Below are positions 8,142 through 14,944 of a stretch of DNA of 15,718 nt, one piece after another (position 1 is the stretch's first letter; every line of letters begins with the position of its first letter). The notes beneath the pieces were generated by a model. The model ran no database searches and had not been told where the DNA came from. It was given only the letters and a program-made list of their open reading frames with translations. The position numbers were made by a program, and so were the translations under genes. The stretch is from Cellvibrionales bacterium UBA1969 (GTDB lineage Bacteria > Pseudomonadota > Gammaproteobacteria > Pseudomonadales > UBA7434): contig DDDX01000081.1 of NCBI GenBank assembly GCA_002339085.1, forward strand, positions 1 through 15,718. The letters run 5' to 3'.

Positions 8142-9233
8142 TCAAGTCGATAAAAATTCCGCTGACTGTAAATCGAGGCATTGTTGAAAATGCCGTTGCG
8201 CCATAATTAAGAACATTTGATCGCTGCGCTCGGCTGCGCTGGTGAAGACAGCGCCCAGAATGACTGTCATAAAGGCATTCATGGCGAACTCTCGGTACTG
8301 TTCCCAACATTCTGTTTCGCTGGTTTTAACTCCAGCAAGTTCAAGTGCTGAGCAGTAGCGAGCGACTAATGCTCTTTCATGTTGACGTCTTAATTCGCTA
8401 GTCAAGCTACCGCCAAGAAAATACGCCACGTCTGTAAGGCCGCAGCTTATTGCAATTGATTGCCAGTCAACCGTTATCGCTGAAGCGTTTTTACCATGAT
8501 CGTTAAATAAAATATTCTCCGATCGAAAGTCCGAGTGAACAAGTGTTTTAGGCCCCTTAAACCCTTGCATCCATTGAGTGTAATGACCGACAAATAGATC
8601 GCCAAATTCAATTGCTGAAGGTGCTAAGCCAGCTCCAAAGCGATCGAGAAATTTCGGCCAAGCATCTTGGAGTAGGGCGCCACCAAAGGCGGGGTTATCA
8701 CCGGCGTAGGGTTTGGATATGTGCTCGCCCTCTAATTTTTCGCTTTCCCAAAATGCCGCGTGCAGCTTGGCTGCTTGGTCAATCGCCATTTCAGCGCGGT
8801 GTATCGTTTCGCCCCGAAGTTGGTCGCCAGGCTCTGCAGGAGACATGTCTTCCATTAAGATGATAAATTCTTCGCCCTTGTCATCGCTTGCGCTGTAATA
8901 AATTTTCGGCAAGCGCATATCAGTGTGCTGTGCTTGCTGTTGATAAAACAGCACTTCTCTTGCGTAGGCACCGGAGCTGGCTGACATTTGTTTGGCGACA
9001 GGATCGGCGGCCGGCAGTTTGGCCACTAGCGAGCGGGGCAATGCATAATGATGGCTATTGTCTTCGTATTCAATGGTTAACCTTGCATTGTCGCCCATTT
9101 TTCCGGTGCCAATCATTTGGTAGTCGACAGTGCTAATCGTGGCAGATTCAAATGCGGAATTATGGATAGCCAGCGTTTTGCAAAGCCACTCAGCAGTAAT
9201 GGCTTCAGGTAATGAGACAATGGCAGATAACAT
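8142..9233 (-). CDS. APH/EcKL-like small-molecule phosphotransferase
   Basis: A protein-kinase-like fold enzyme that phosphorylates a small-molecule hydroxyl. Visible elements are AKLP (candidate ATP lysine K72), REVLFYQ (helix C Glu E93), the hinge EEFIILMEDM (121-130), and the catalytic loop HSDFRSEN (233-240; Brenner-type HxDxxxxN). After it comes VDWQ (255-258), where D256 is the likely Mg ligand. Relatives are annotated as aminoglycoside phosphotransferase or ecdysteroid-kinase-like. The genes that follow it encode acyl-CoA dehydrogenases rather than resistance proteins, so a catabolic role on a hydroxyacyl-CoA or sterol-like alcohol is more likely. I chose the ATG at 9231-9233; a TTG nine codons earlier (9258-9260) has no ribosome site. 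An intrinsic terminator separates it from the Rieske gene upstream. Confidence 0.85.
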   Translation of the reverse strand: MLSAIVSLPEAITAEWLCKTLAIHNSAFESATISTVDYQMIGTGKMGDNARLTIEYEDNSHHYALPRSLVAKLPAADPVAKQMSASSGAYAREVLFYQQQAQHTDMRLPKIYYSASDDKGEEFIILMEDMSPAEPGDQLRGETIHRAEMAIDQAAKLHAAFWESEKLEGEHISKPYAGDNPAFGGALLQDAWPKFLDRFGAGLAPSAIEFGDLFVGHYTQWMQGFKGPKTLVHSDFRSENILFNDHGKNASAITVDWQSIAISCGLTDVAYFLGGSLTSELRRQHERALVARYCSALELAGVKTSETECWEQYREFAMNAFMTVILGAVFTSAAERSDQMFLIMAQRHFQQCLDLQSAEFLST

Positions 9234-9282
9234 GGTCGGGTCCGGTAAGCTGAGAAGCAAAATAGGTTAGTGTCAAGTGGAT

Positions 9283-9314
9283 AAAAAAGCATCCACTTCT
9301 GCAGATGCTTTTTT
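9283..9314 (-). terminator. Intrinsic terminator after the Rieske oxygenase gene
   Basis: On the minus strand, AAAAAAGCATC and GATGCTTTTTT form a perfect 11-bp inverted repeat (9304-9314 with 9283-9293) around a 10-nt loop. It ends in T6 and lies 12 bp past the Rieske stop. The GC part of the stem is only five pairs, so read-through into the phosphotransferase gene is plausible. The A-run and T-run are symmetric, so it may work in both directions. An overlapping alternative stem, GTGGAT/ATCCAC (9291-9296 with 9277-9282), competes for part of the same bases. Confidence 0.75.
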
Positions 9315-9326
9315 ATGAAAGCTTAG

Positions 9327-10415
9327 TTAAAGTTTTAAGCCTTCTTCAAGGTATTGTGCATCTTTACTTGGCGCCGGGAAGTTAGGAATTTGATGGATGC
9401 CATTGGATTCGTCAGTATAAATTGTGGAATTATCGAGTGTGTCATAGAACTGCTTATACCACTTCCTGTTCAAATTAAAAGGCCCATCAGCTTTGAGTTG
9501 CATGATGCGAATCGCTGGACGTTTGTGTTTCCAAACATCAAAATCGGCAGAGAAAGCATGCAAGGCGCCTGCTTGGACTTCTTTGGCAGCAGCAATATCC
9601 TCAGCTGAGTGCGGGATATTTTGCGCTTTAGCCAAGGCTGCATGCCATACGCGAGTTACACCATCTTCTACCGGTGTATTGGCAATTAATTCGTAAGTGA
9701 TGGCGCCACCGAAATCTTGCTTAGATAATAAAATGCCCGGGCCGGTATACCAAGTGATGCTGGATAAATAACAACCGTAGGTATGATGGAAGCCACCTTG
9801 GCGCTGAATAACCACGTGGTTTCTGAATTCGTTTTCAAAGTATTCGCAGGGTGCGCCATGGGTGGGCCCAAGATGAGCACAGTCAGCCATGTTGTCGAGT
9901 ATTTCTTGTGGATGAATGTCGATCGTGCCTAAGTGATCAAGCTCCCAGCGAACCCAGGCAGGGTCATCCCATTCTGTTAAAAAAGGCGGATCATAGCTCG
10001 GCAGATTGCCCTCGGGATCATGCCACATCATTATACAACCCATGACTTCTCTGACTTCATAGGATTTAATGGCTGCTGATTTAGGGCAGGGGCCATCGTG
10101 ATAAGGAATATCGTCAACTTGTCCGTCGGGTGCATAGCGCCAACCATGATAGGGGCAGCGAATAGAATCGCCCTCTATTTGTTTATCCGTGGCGACGATT
10201 TCAGCACTTTTACTAGCTGCTATGTGAGTACCCATGTGGGCGCAGTAGGCATCAAGCATGACTACTCGACCACTTTCACCCCGGTAAAGGGCGAAATCAT
10301 TACCAAAAAAGCGAACGGCCTTGGGGCCTGCATCCAGTTCATTGGCCTCGGCAACAATAAACCATCCGCGTGGGAATGTGTGTGGCCCTAGTTTATAATC
10401 TGCGGCTAATGCCAT
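9327..10415 (-). CDS. Rieske non-haem iron oxygenase, KshA-like
   Basis: Terminal oxygenase of a two- or three-component system that would hydroxylate or desaturate a ring substrate. The Rieske [2Fe-2S] ligands are C58-A-H60 and C87-PY-H90. The mononuclear iron site is NMADCAHLGPTH (N175, D178, H181, H186; the NxxDxxHxxxxH pattern), with the third ligand probably in DFDVWKHK (291-298). The C-terminal DGPFNLNRKWYKQFY resembles 3-ketosteroid 9-alpha-hydroxylase KshA more than ring-hydroxylating dioxygenase alpha subunits. The start is the ATG at 10413-10415, which has GAGG 8 nt upstream and begins MALAADYKLGPHTFPRGW. The frame stays open 47 codons further, but that part has no family resemblance. 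No ferredoxin or reductase gene is present in the window. An extended -10 promoter lies 240 bp upstream and a terminator follows closely. Confidence 0.92.
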   Translation of the reverse strand: MALAADYKLGPHTFPRGWFIVAEANELDAGPKAVRFFGNDFALYRGESGRVVMLDAYCAHMGTHIAASKSAEIVATDKQIEGDSIRCPYHGWRYAPDGQVDDIPYHDGPCPKSAAIKSYEVREVMGCIMMWHDPEGNLPSYDPPFLTEWDDPAWVRWELDHLGTIDIHPQEILDNMADCAHLGPTHGAPCEYFENEFRNHVVIQRQGGFHHTYGCYLSSITWYTGPGILLSKQDFGGAITYELIANTPVEDGVTRVWHAALAKAQNIPHSAEDIAAAKEVQAGALHAFSADFDVWKHKRPAIRIMQLKADGPFNLNRKWYKQFYDTLDNSTIYTDESNGIHQIPNFPAPSKDAQYLEEGLKL

Positions 10416-10655
10416 AATTGAAACCTCATATTGACAGTATGCTCTCCCTGCCTCGGTGGAACTTAATAAAAACTTAAGATTGACCGCAAAAGATATAACA
10501 GTCCATCCAACATATTTCCTTAAGCAGCGTATTTTGTCATTGACCGGATCGATCATTTTATCTGATTACTTTAATTAAAACATTGCCAGTTTGGTAATTA
10601 TTCTAAGCAAGTTTTATTGTAAAAATAGACCCTTAGCGCTTTTTAAGCTTGAATC

Positions 10656-10664
10656 ATTATACCA
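10656..10664 (-). promoter_or_regulatory. Extended -10 promoter, Rieske direction
   Basis: On the minus strand the sequence is TGGTATAAT, a perfect TATAAT with the TGn extension typical of promoters that need no good -35. No -35-like hexamer is found 16-18 bp upstream, consistent with the extended -10 type or with activator dependence. Transcription would start near 10649. Confidence 0.5.
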
Positions 10665-10683
10665 GTACAATTCATCAGATCTC

Positions 10684-10710
10684 TGACATTGTTATGTACA
10701 ATGTATGTCA
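10684..10710. promoter_or_regulatory. Candidate operator, TGACAT-N15-ATGTCA
   Basis: Perfect 6-bp arms (10684-10689 and 10705-10710) flank a 15-bp centre. The centre region carries a second inverted pair, ATTGT (10688-10692) and ACAAT (10698-10702). The site is 20 bp upstream of the extended -10 on the Rieske side, roughly -35 to -61 from the predicted start. That position fits an activator or a repressor shared by both divergent transcripts. It does not match the KstR consensus TnnAACnnGTTnnA. Confidence 0.45.
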
Positions 10711-10797
10711 ATTGTTTATGGTTATCAAATACGTCGATATTAATGAATCAGTTTAGATTTATTGGCCGAGCAAAGGCAAAGAATAGGAACCTATATT

Positions 10798-11961
10798 GTG
10801 GATATAAGCTTTGATTCCGAACGGATTTTAACCGCAGCTGCAGAATTTCAAAAATTAGACGATTTTGGTGATCCTGCTTTCAGGTCAGGCTTGGCAGCCT
10901 TATTAGCCACGTATGATCAGCATGTTGATAGTGAAGCGAGCCGCCAACGCGTTTATATGCGAGTATTAAAAGTGCTTGGTGCTCGATTGAGAGTTGAAAA
11001 GGCAAAAAAAAACCACCCCGATATTGCCGAAGAGCACATAATTCAGCCAATGATCTTGACCGGTTTGCCTCGAACGGGCACTTCAGCCCTGTTTAATTTG
11101 TTATCCAGCGATCCCGCATCTAGAGCATTGCTGCAGTGGGAAACCCATTACCCAGATCCTATTGAAGGACTTGTTGCCGGTAAAATGGATCCCCGACACC
11201 GAAAGCTCGTTGAAAAAATTGAAGCGCAAAAGGCTCAAAATCCTGAATTTCAAACCATGCATTTTGCCAGCGCCGATACCCCTGAAGAATGCGTGTTATT
11301 GCATTCGCTAGCCTTCAATGGCGTTCAATTAGGCTTTGAGTGTATGTTAGAGCCTTACCAGAGCTGGCATCAATCAAGCGATCTTTTGCCTATGTATAAG
11401 TACTATCTAGATCTGTTAAAAATGCTCCAATGGCGAAGACCAGGTGATCGGTGGTTATTGAAAGCACCTGCACATATGTGGGGTCTAGACAGCTTAATTC
11501 AAGTCATGCCTGATGCTTGTATTTTATGGGGCCATCGTGATCCTTTGCAGGTGATACCGTCCATCTCAAGTTTAACGGCAATGGCCGCCAAGATGTTTGC
11601 GGGCCATATAACCGCAATGGAGAACGACAAGCTCGGTCCGTTAGTGATGGAGTTTTATGCGCGCTCACTTGAGAGAGGCCTCGCGGCGCGGTCAAATATT
11701 GCCGCCGAGCATTTTTTTGATTATCGTTTTACAGACTTTGTCGATAGACCTTTAGCGCTGATTGGAGATGTCTATGATTTTTTCAAGTTGCCGGTAGACC
11801 AGGTCTTAAAAAACTGTTTTACAGATTATATTGAGCAACACCCAAAAGGAAAGCATGGTGACCATCGCTACACATATGAAAGCTTCGGCTTAACTCAAGC
11901 GATGATCTTAGAGCGGTTCGATTTTTATTATCAACATCCAGTTTACAGTCAATACCTTTAA
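10798..11961 (+). CDS. PAPS-dependent sulfotransferase family protein
   Basis: Would move a sulfuryl group from PAPS to a hydroxyl acceptor; cytoplasmic, with no signal peptide. The 5'-phosphosulfate loop is TGLPRTGTSALFNLL (residues 88-102). The 3'-phosphate site is WGHRDPLQVIPS (244-255), where R247 and S255 have the usual R-x7-S spacing. WLLKAPAHMWGLD (219-231) is also typical of this bacterial group (Sulfotransferase_3 type). I chose GTG at 10798-10800, which has AGGA 9 nt upstream and gives the usual start followed by LDDFGDPAFR. An in-frame TTG at 10762 would add 12 residues but has no ribosome site. It is followed at 57 bp by a DUF1214 gene. Some members of this family may not be true sulfotransferases; the acceptor is unknown. 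Confidence 0.85.
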   Translation: MDISFDSERILTAAAEFQKLDDFGDPAFRSGLAALLATYDQHVDSEASRQRVYMRVLKVLGARLRVEKAKKNHPDIAEEHIIQPMILTGLPRTGTSALFNLLSSDPASRALLQWETHYPDPIEGLVAGKMDPRHRKLVEKIEAQKAQNPEFQTMHFASADTPEECVLLHSLAFNGVQLGFECMLEPYQSWHQSSDLLPMYKYYLDLLKMLQWRRPGDRWLLKAPAHMWGLDSLIQVMPDACILWGHRDPLQVIPSISSLTAMAAKMFAGHITAMENDKLGPLVMEFYARSLERGLAARSNIAAEHFFDYRFTDFVDRPLALIGDVYDFFKLPVDQVLKNCFTDYIEQHPKGKHGDHRYTYESFGLTQAMILERFDFYYQHPVYSQYL

Positions 11962-12018
11962 TAAGTGCCGTTAATTACTTCATGTGCGGTCCAAAAGAAA
12001 TAAGCAAGGAATATTATT

Positions 12019-13110
12019 ATGATGAATGAGCAAGTAATTTGGGATTCTTTCTGCGAACAGTTGAAAGAGGCAGGTAAAGTCATTATGCGGGATGATTTGC
12101 CGACGACTGCTTTTGATCGTGCAGAAGGTTTGCGTTACATGGCGCGCTTAACCAAAGCAGGATTAGACACATTTTGCGAGCTAACAGGGTCCAAATATCC
12201 GGTGCTTCGTCCTCAGGCTGACATGGTAAAAATGGGTTTAGATAACCCGGATAATTATTATGTTGGAGCATCAATTAACGCAAAATACGATTACCGTATT
12301 CGAGGTAACCGCGGCACCATTCATTTTTTAGGTTTTGCCGCACAGGCCCAGAATTTTGCCGTGCGCAATAAGATGCTTGGCGGTGCAGGGCATCTCAATC
12401 ACGCCGATATGGATATTGACTCCGAAGGAAACTTTGAAATTATTGCCAGTCAACGCCCACACCAAGGCAACTGGTTACAATTAGGCCCAGAAACCTCGCA
12501 GATCTTGGTCCGACAGAGTTACCTTGATAAGCTCAAAGAGCGTCCTGCCACCTTAAGTATTGAGTGTTTGCAGGCCGACCAAGCACCCCCAGCTTTAGAT
12601 CCTCAGCGGATTGGCCAGCAACTGTTACAGGCGGCAAATTATGGCACAGGTTGTGGCCATTGGTTTGCTGACTGGGTCGCCGACATGCCTAATCATGCCG
12701 AAGAAAATACGCTGTACTTGCCTTCAGCTGAAAACCATCGTGCGGTCGGAGGTGACCCAGAAGTCCGAATTTTTTTAGGTCGATGGCGCCTAGCAGAAGA
12801 CGAGGGCTTGTTGGTGAGCTTAATACCGCCTAACTGCGAGTATTGGAATTTTCAAATAGCAAATGTTTGGGCGGAGTCGCTGGACTACCGTTTTCAGCAG
12901 GTGCATGTGAATAGCGGTAGCGCTGTTTATAAAGACGACGGCAGTGTTGACATATTGGTCGCTGCCGACACCCCAGATAGTCGTAAGCATACCAACTGGG
13001 TGTCTACCGCTCACCATGAGCATGGTATTATGGGTGTACGCTGGGTGAGAGCCGACAGTCATCCGCAACCGCAATGTCGGGTGGTAAAGATAAACGATCT
13101 ACCATTATAA
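12019..13110 (+). CDS. DUF1214-family protein, function unknown
   Basis: A 363-residue soluble protein without signal peptide or membrane segment. Sequence blocks resemble DUF1214 proteins: NPDNYYVGASINAKYDYRIR (76-95), GNRGTIHFLGF (96-106), a central LGPETSQILVRQ (155-166) and the C-terminal YWNFQIANVWAESLDY (275-290), then DGSVDILVAADTP (307-319). No catalytic motif is known to me for this family. Homologues often sit next to sulfotransferases and lipid or steroid catabolic genes, which is also the arrangement here (from memory, not searched). The ATG at 12019 has AAGGA 8 nt upstream; a second ATG follows directly. It lies 57 bp after the sulfotransferase gene and is probably translated from the same mRNA. 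The gene ends 44 bp from the convergent greB. Confidence 0.75.
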   Translation: MMNEQVIWDSFCEQLKEAGKVIMRDDLPTTAFDRAEGLRYMARLTKAGLDTFCELTGSKYPVLRPQADMVKMGLDNPDNYYVGASINAKYDYRIRGNRGTIHFLGFAAQAQNFAVRNKMLGGAGHLNHADMDIDSEGNFEIIASQRPHQGNWLQLGPETSQILVRQSYLDKLKERPATLSIECLQADQAPPALDPQRIGQQLLQAANYGTGCGHWFADWVADMPNHAEENTLYLPSAENHRAVGGDPEVRIFLGRWRLAEDEGLLVSLIPPNCEYWNFQIANVWAESLDYRFQQVHVNSGSAVYKDDGSVDILVAADTPDSRKHTNWVSTAHHEHGIMGVRWVRADSHPQPQCRVVKINDLPL

Positions 13111-13120
13111 GATGTATTTT

Positions 13121-13144
13121 AAAAAATTTTGGCGCTTTAACGCC
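13121..13144 (-). terminator. Weak terminator candidate for greB
   Basis: On the minus strand GGCG (13144-13141) and CGCC (13134-13131) can pair around a 6-nt loop, followed by AAAATTTTTT (13130-13121). The stem is only four G-C pairs, with poor A/T extension, and the T-run starts 4 nt late. It lies 10 bp past the greB stop, which is the main support. Confidence 0.35.
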
Positions 13145-13154
13145 TAAATACTGG

Positions 13155-13649
13155 TCAATAGTGTATGGCGTGAACAAGCAATATCTTGAGACCTGATGGG
13201 CTCTGAAAGCTGATTTCGTCATCTAGGCATTTACCTAGTAAGGCTTTGGCCAAAGGCGAATCCATGCTGAGTTTGTTTTCTCTGAGGTTAAATTCATCGG
13301 GCCCAACAATACGGTAACACTGCAGTTCTTTCGCCTCATCTACGAGCGTGACCCAAGCGCCAAAAAAAATCTTATCTTGCTGCTTGGGTGCTTGGTCAAC
13401 CACAGTTAGATCATCCAGTCGCATGGTTAAAAAGCGCACGCGACTGTCAATTTCTCGTAAGCGTTTTTTGCCGTAGATATAATCCCCATTTTCTGAGCGA
13501 TCGCCATTTTTTGCGGCTTCATGAACTGAATGGGTAACGGTGGGCCGTTCAACTTTCCAAAGTTGATGCAATTCTTCTCGCAGTGCGATTTCGCCCTCAG
13601 GAGTGATATAGTTAGACCCTCTGGGAGTCGGTGGTCGGTAGCGGCCCAT
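13155..13649 (-). CDS. greB: Transcription elongation factor GreB
   Basis: Enters the secondary channel of backtracked RNA polymerase and stimulates cleavage of the 3' RNA end. The N-terminal coiled coil (about residues 17-80) carries the tip sequence GDRSENGDY (49-57) with acidic residues D50 and E53, then KKRLREIDSRVRFL. The C-terminal FKBP-like domain has KIFFGAWV (93-100), YRIVGPDE (112-119) and MDSPLAKALLGK (129-140). Identity to E. coli GreB is clear by eye. At 164 aa it has a short extra N-terminus (MGRYRPPTPRGSNY) and lacks a few C-terminal residues. It is transcribed away from the M23 gene across a 77-bp divergent gap. Confidence 0.95.
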   Translation of the reverse strand: MGRYRPPTPRGSNYITPEGEIALREELHQLWKVERPTVTHSVHEAAKNGDRSENGDYIYGKKRLREIDSRVRFLTMRLDDLTVVDQAPKQQDKIFFGAWVTLVDEAKELQCYRIVGPDEFNLRENKLSMDSPLAKALLGKCLDDEISFQSPSGLKILLVHAIHY

Positions 13650-13726
13650 TCGATGCCATCCAATTTAATGAATCAAGATCATGCGCCGAGAATTTCACGG
13701 GCGGTTGATTATAACGGTGCAAGGGT

Positions 13727-14641
13727 ATGGTAAGCAGTCTAGCAATAGCAAGTCAAAAAAACACTGCAAGGGTGATCCCGATATTGCCAATGATGTTTGC
13801 CTGTTTGACCTTAATTTTTACCCCAATTTCCTTTTTGAAAGCGGAATCCATGTCTCAAGCTTCGTTTAATATGGTTGGTGATTTTCGGCCAGGAGGCTTA
13901 CTATTTGGCCATATTACAACAGAACAGACCGTTTATTATCGAGGTGAGCAGGTTTTAGTCAATCCTCACGGGCAATTTGTGATTGGTCTTGATCGCGACC
14001 ATGAAGGCGATCTGATGCTTAATATTGTCCAACAGGATGGTAGTAAAGTGATACATAAGTTTATTATTCAACCACGTGAGTACCTTATCCAATCAATCAA
14101 AGGCGTGGCGAAAAAGTATGTCAGCCCAGATCCCCAGCAACTAGCTAGGACCCGATCAGAGTCGGCGCGTGTAAGAACGGCAAGGAAGCAGCTAAGTCTT
14201 GAAGACGCGTTTTTTGACGGGTTTATTTGGCCCGCTAAGGGCCCGATTACCGGTGTCTTCGGCTCGCAGCGTATTTTTAATGGTGAGCCAAGGCGACCAC
14301 ATTATGGTTTGGATATCGCCGGACCGATTGGCGCTGAAGTCATTGCGCCAGCTGCAGGTATTGTTCGCTTAGCCGAAGATTTATTCTTTTCTGGTATGAC
14401 CATGGTGATTGATCATGGCCATGGGCTGAGTTCGTCTTTCTTGCATTTAAGTGAGATGATTGTCGCGGCTGGTGAATCTGTCGAGCAGGGACAGCTAATT
14501 GCCCGTATTGGCGATACGGGACGTGTGACCGGGCCCCATTTAGATTGGCGAATGAATTGGCAGTTGGGCGCGGTATCGGTGCGCGTTGATCCCCAACAAC
14601 TGGTGAAAATTGGTGAGAATAGAGCTGAATTAAATCCTTAA
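13727..14641 (+). CDS. M23-family peptidoglycan metallopeptidase, exported
   Basis: A LytM-domain protein likely acting on peptidoglycan in the periplasm. The signal peptide is residues 1 to about 39 (basic R15, hydrophobic stretch 16-37, cleavage near FLKA). An N-terminal all-beta region about 45-120 is followed by the M23 domain about 166-295. Zinc-site residues are H192 and D196 in HYGLD, with H240 in FLHLS and H271 in TGPHLDW. The usual HxH is HxD here (D273), so the third metal ligand is Asp, or the enzyme is a non-catalytic activator like EnvC. I kept the ATG at 13727; ATGs at 13790 and 13793 would truncate the signal peptide n-region. The Shine-Dalgarno is poor. C26 inside the hydrophobic core is not a lipobox. 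Confidence 0.85.
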   Translation: MVSSLAIASQKNTARVIPILPMMFACLTLIFTPISFLKAESMSQASFNMVGDFRPGGLLFGHITTEQTVYYRGEQVLVNPHGQFVIGLDRDHEGDLMLNIVQQDGSKVIHKFIIQPREYLIQSIKGVAKKYVSPDPQQLARTRSESARVRTARKQLSLEDAFFDGFIWPAKGPITGVFGSQRIFNGEPRRPHYGLDIAGPIGAEVIAPAAGIVRLAEDLFFSGMTMVIDHGHGLSSSFLHLSEMIVAAGESVEQGQLIARIGDTGRVTGPHLDWRMNWQLGAVSVRVDPQQLVKIGENRAELNP

Positions 14642-14758
14642 GAGGTTATAATTATTAATGAAAAAGAGCGCTAAATAGACCGCCAATCATTGAATATATG
14701 TAACTATCGCTATGATAAATTTAAGGCAAACGACAATTAAATAACAAGGCATGTGATT

Positions 14759-14944
14759 ATGATCGATAAAAAACTTTTAAATATTCTTGTCTGTCCTGTC
14801 AGTAAAGGAGAGCTTAGCTATGATGAGGCCAAGCAAGAATTAATATGTCAGGCCAGCGGCTTGGCTTATCCGATACGAGATGACATACCCGTGATGTTAG
14901 AGAGTGAGGCGCGTCAATTAAGTGAGGATGAACTTTCTGCCTAG
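14759..14944 (+). CDS. Trm112/YcaR-family small protein
   Basis: A 61-residue zinc-ribbon-like protein of the Trm112 family, whose members stabilise methyltransferases in eukaryotes and archaea; the bacterial role is unclear. It matches E. coli YcaR (60 aa) along its length: KLLNILVCPVSKGELSY near the N-terminus, then KQELIC and GLAYPIRDDIPVMLESEARQL. The second cysteine of the CPxC pair is Ser here (CPVS), so zinc binding is probably weak or absent, as in other proteobacterial members. I chose the ATG at 14759 with AAGG 9 nt upstream; a GTG two codons earlier (14753) is only 3 nt from it. The HIT gene follows after 48 bp. The 3' end lies in a 19-bp tandem repeat. Confidence 0.9.
   Translation: MIDKKLLNILVCPVSKGELSYDEAKQELICQASGLAYPIRDDIPVMLESEARQLSEDELSA

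Larger units (their letters stand above)
10416..10797. promoter_or_regulatory. Divergent control region between the Rieske and sulfotransferase genes
   Basis: This 382-bp AT-rich gap separates two divergent transcripts. It holds the extended -10 promoter for the Rieske side (10656-10664), an inverted repeat (10684-10710) and two copies of ATTGTAC (minus strand; 10665-10671 and 10696-10702). A weak plus-strand promoter candidate is TTGTTT (10712-10717) with GATATT (10736-10741), spaced 18 bp. Between the Rieske start and 10656 I see no further convincing signal. The implied Rieske leader is long, about 235 nt, and could hold post-transcriptional control. No regulator gene is adjacent, so any transcription factor would be encoded elsewhere. 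Confidence 0.55.

Noticed and set aside
9234..9260. TTG start nine codons upstream in the phosphotransferase gene
   Set aside because: No Shine-Dalgarno, and the extra residues (LLSLPDPT) have no family support. The ATG at 9231-9233 is preferred.
10416..10556. 47-codon N-terminal extension of the Rieske gene starting at an upstream ATG
   Set aside because: No ribosome site at the upstream ATG and no resemblance to the family. GAGG sits 8 nt before the ATG at 10413-10415, where the family-like sequence begins.
10706..10711. Perfect TTGACA on the minus strand as a -35 element
   Set aside because: No acceptable -10 hexamer at 15-19 bp downstream; the good TATAAT is 44 bp away.
10762..10797. 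TTG start for the sulfotransferase, 12 codons upstream
   Set aside because: Nothing resembling a ribosome site precedes it, whereas AGGA lies 9 nt before the GTG at 10798.
10416..10797. KstR or KstR2 operator that would prove steroid control
   Set aside because: I looked for TnnAACnnGTTnnA and for a CAAG/CTTG palindrome in the divergent gap and found neither.
13727..13805. Lipoprotein signal at Cys26 of the M23 protein
   Set aside because: The residues before the cysteine (MMFA) do not fit a lipobox and the hydrophobic stretch continues well past it, so a normal cleavable signal peptide is more likely.
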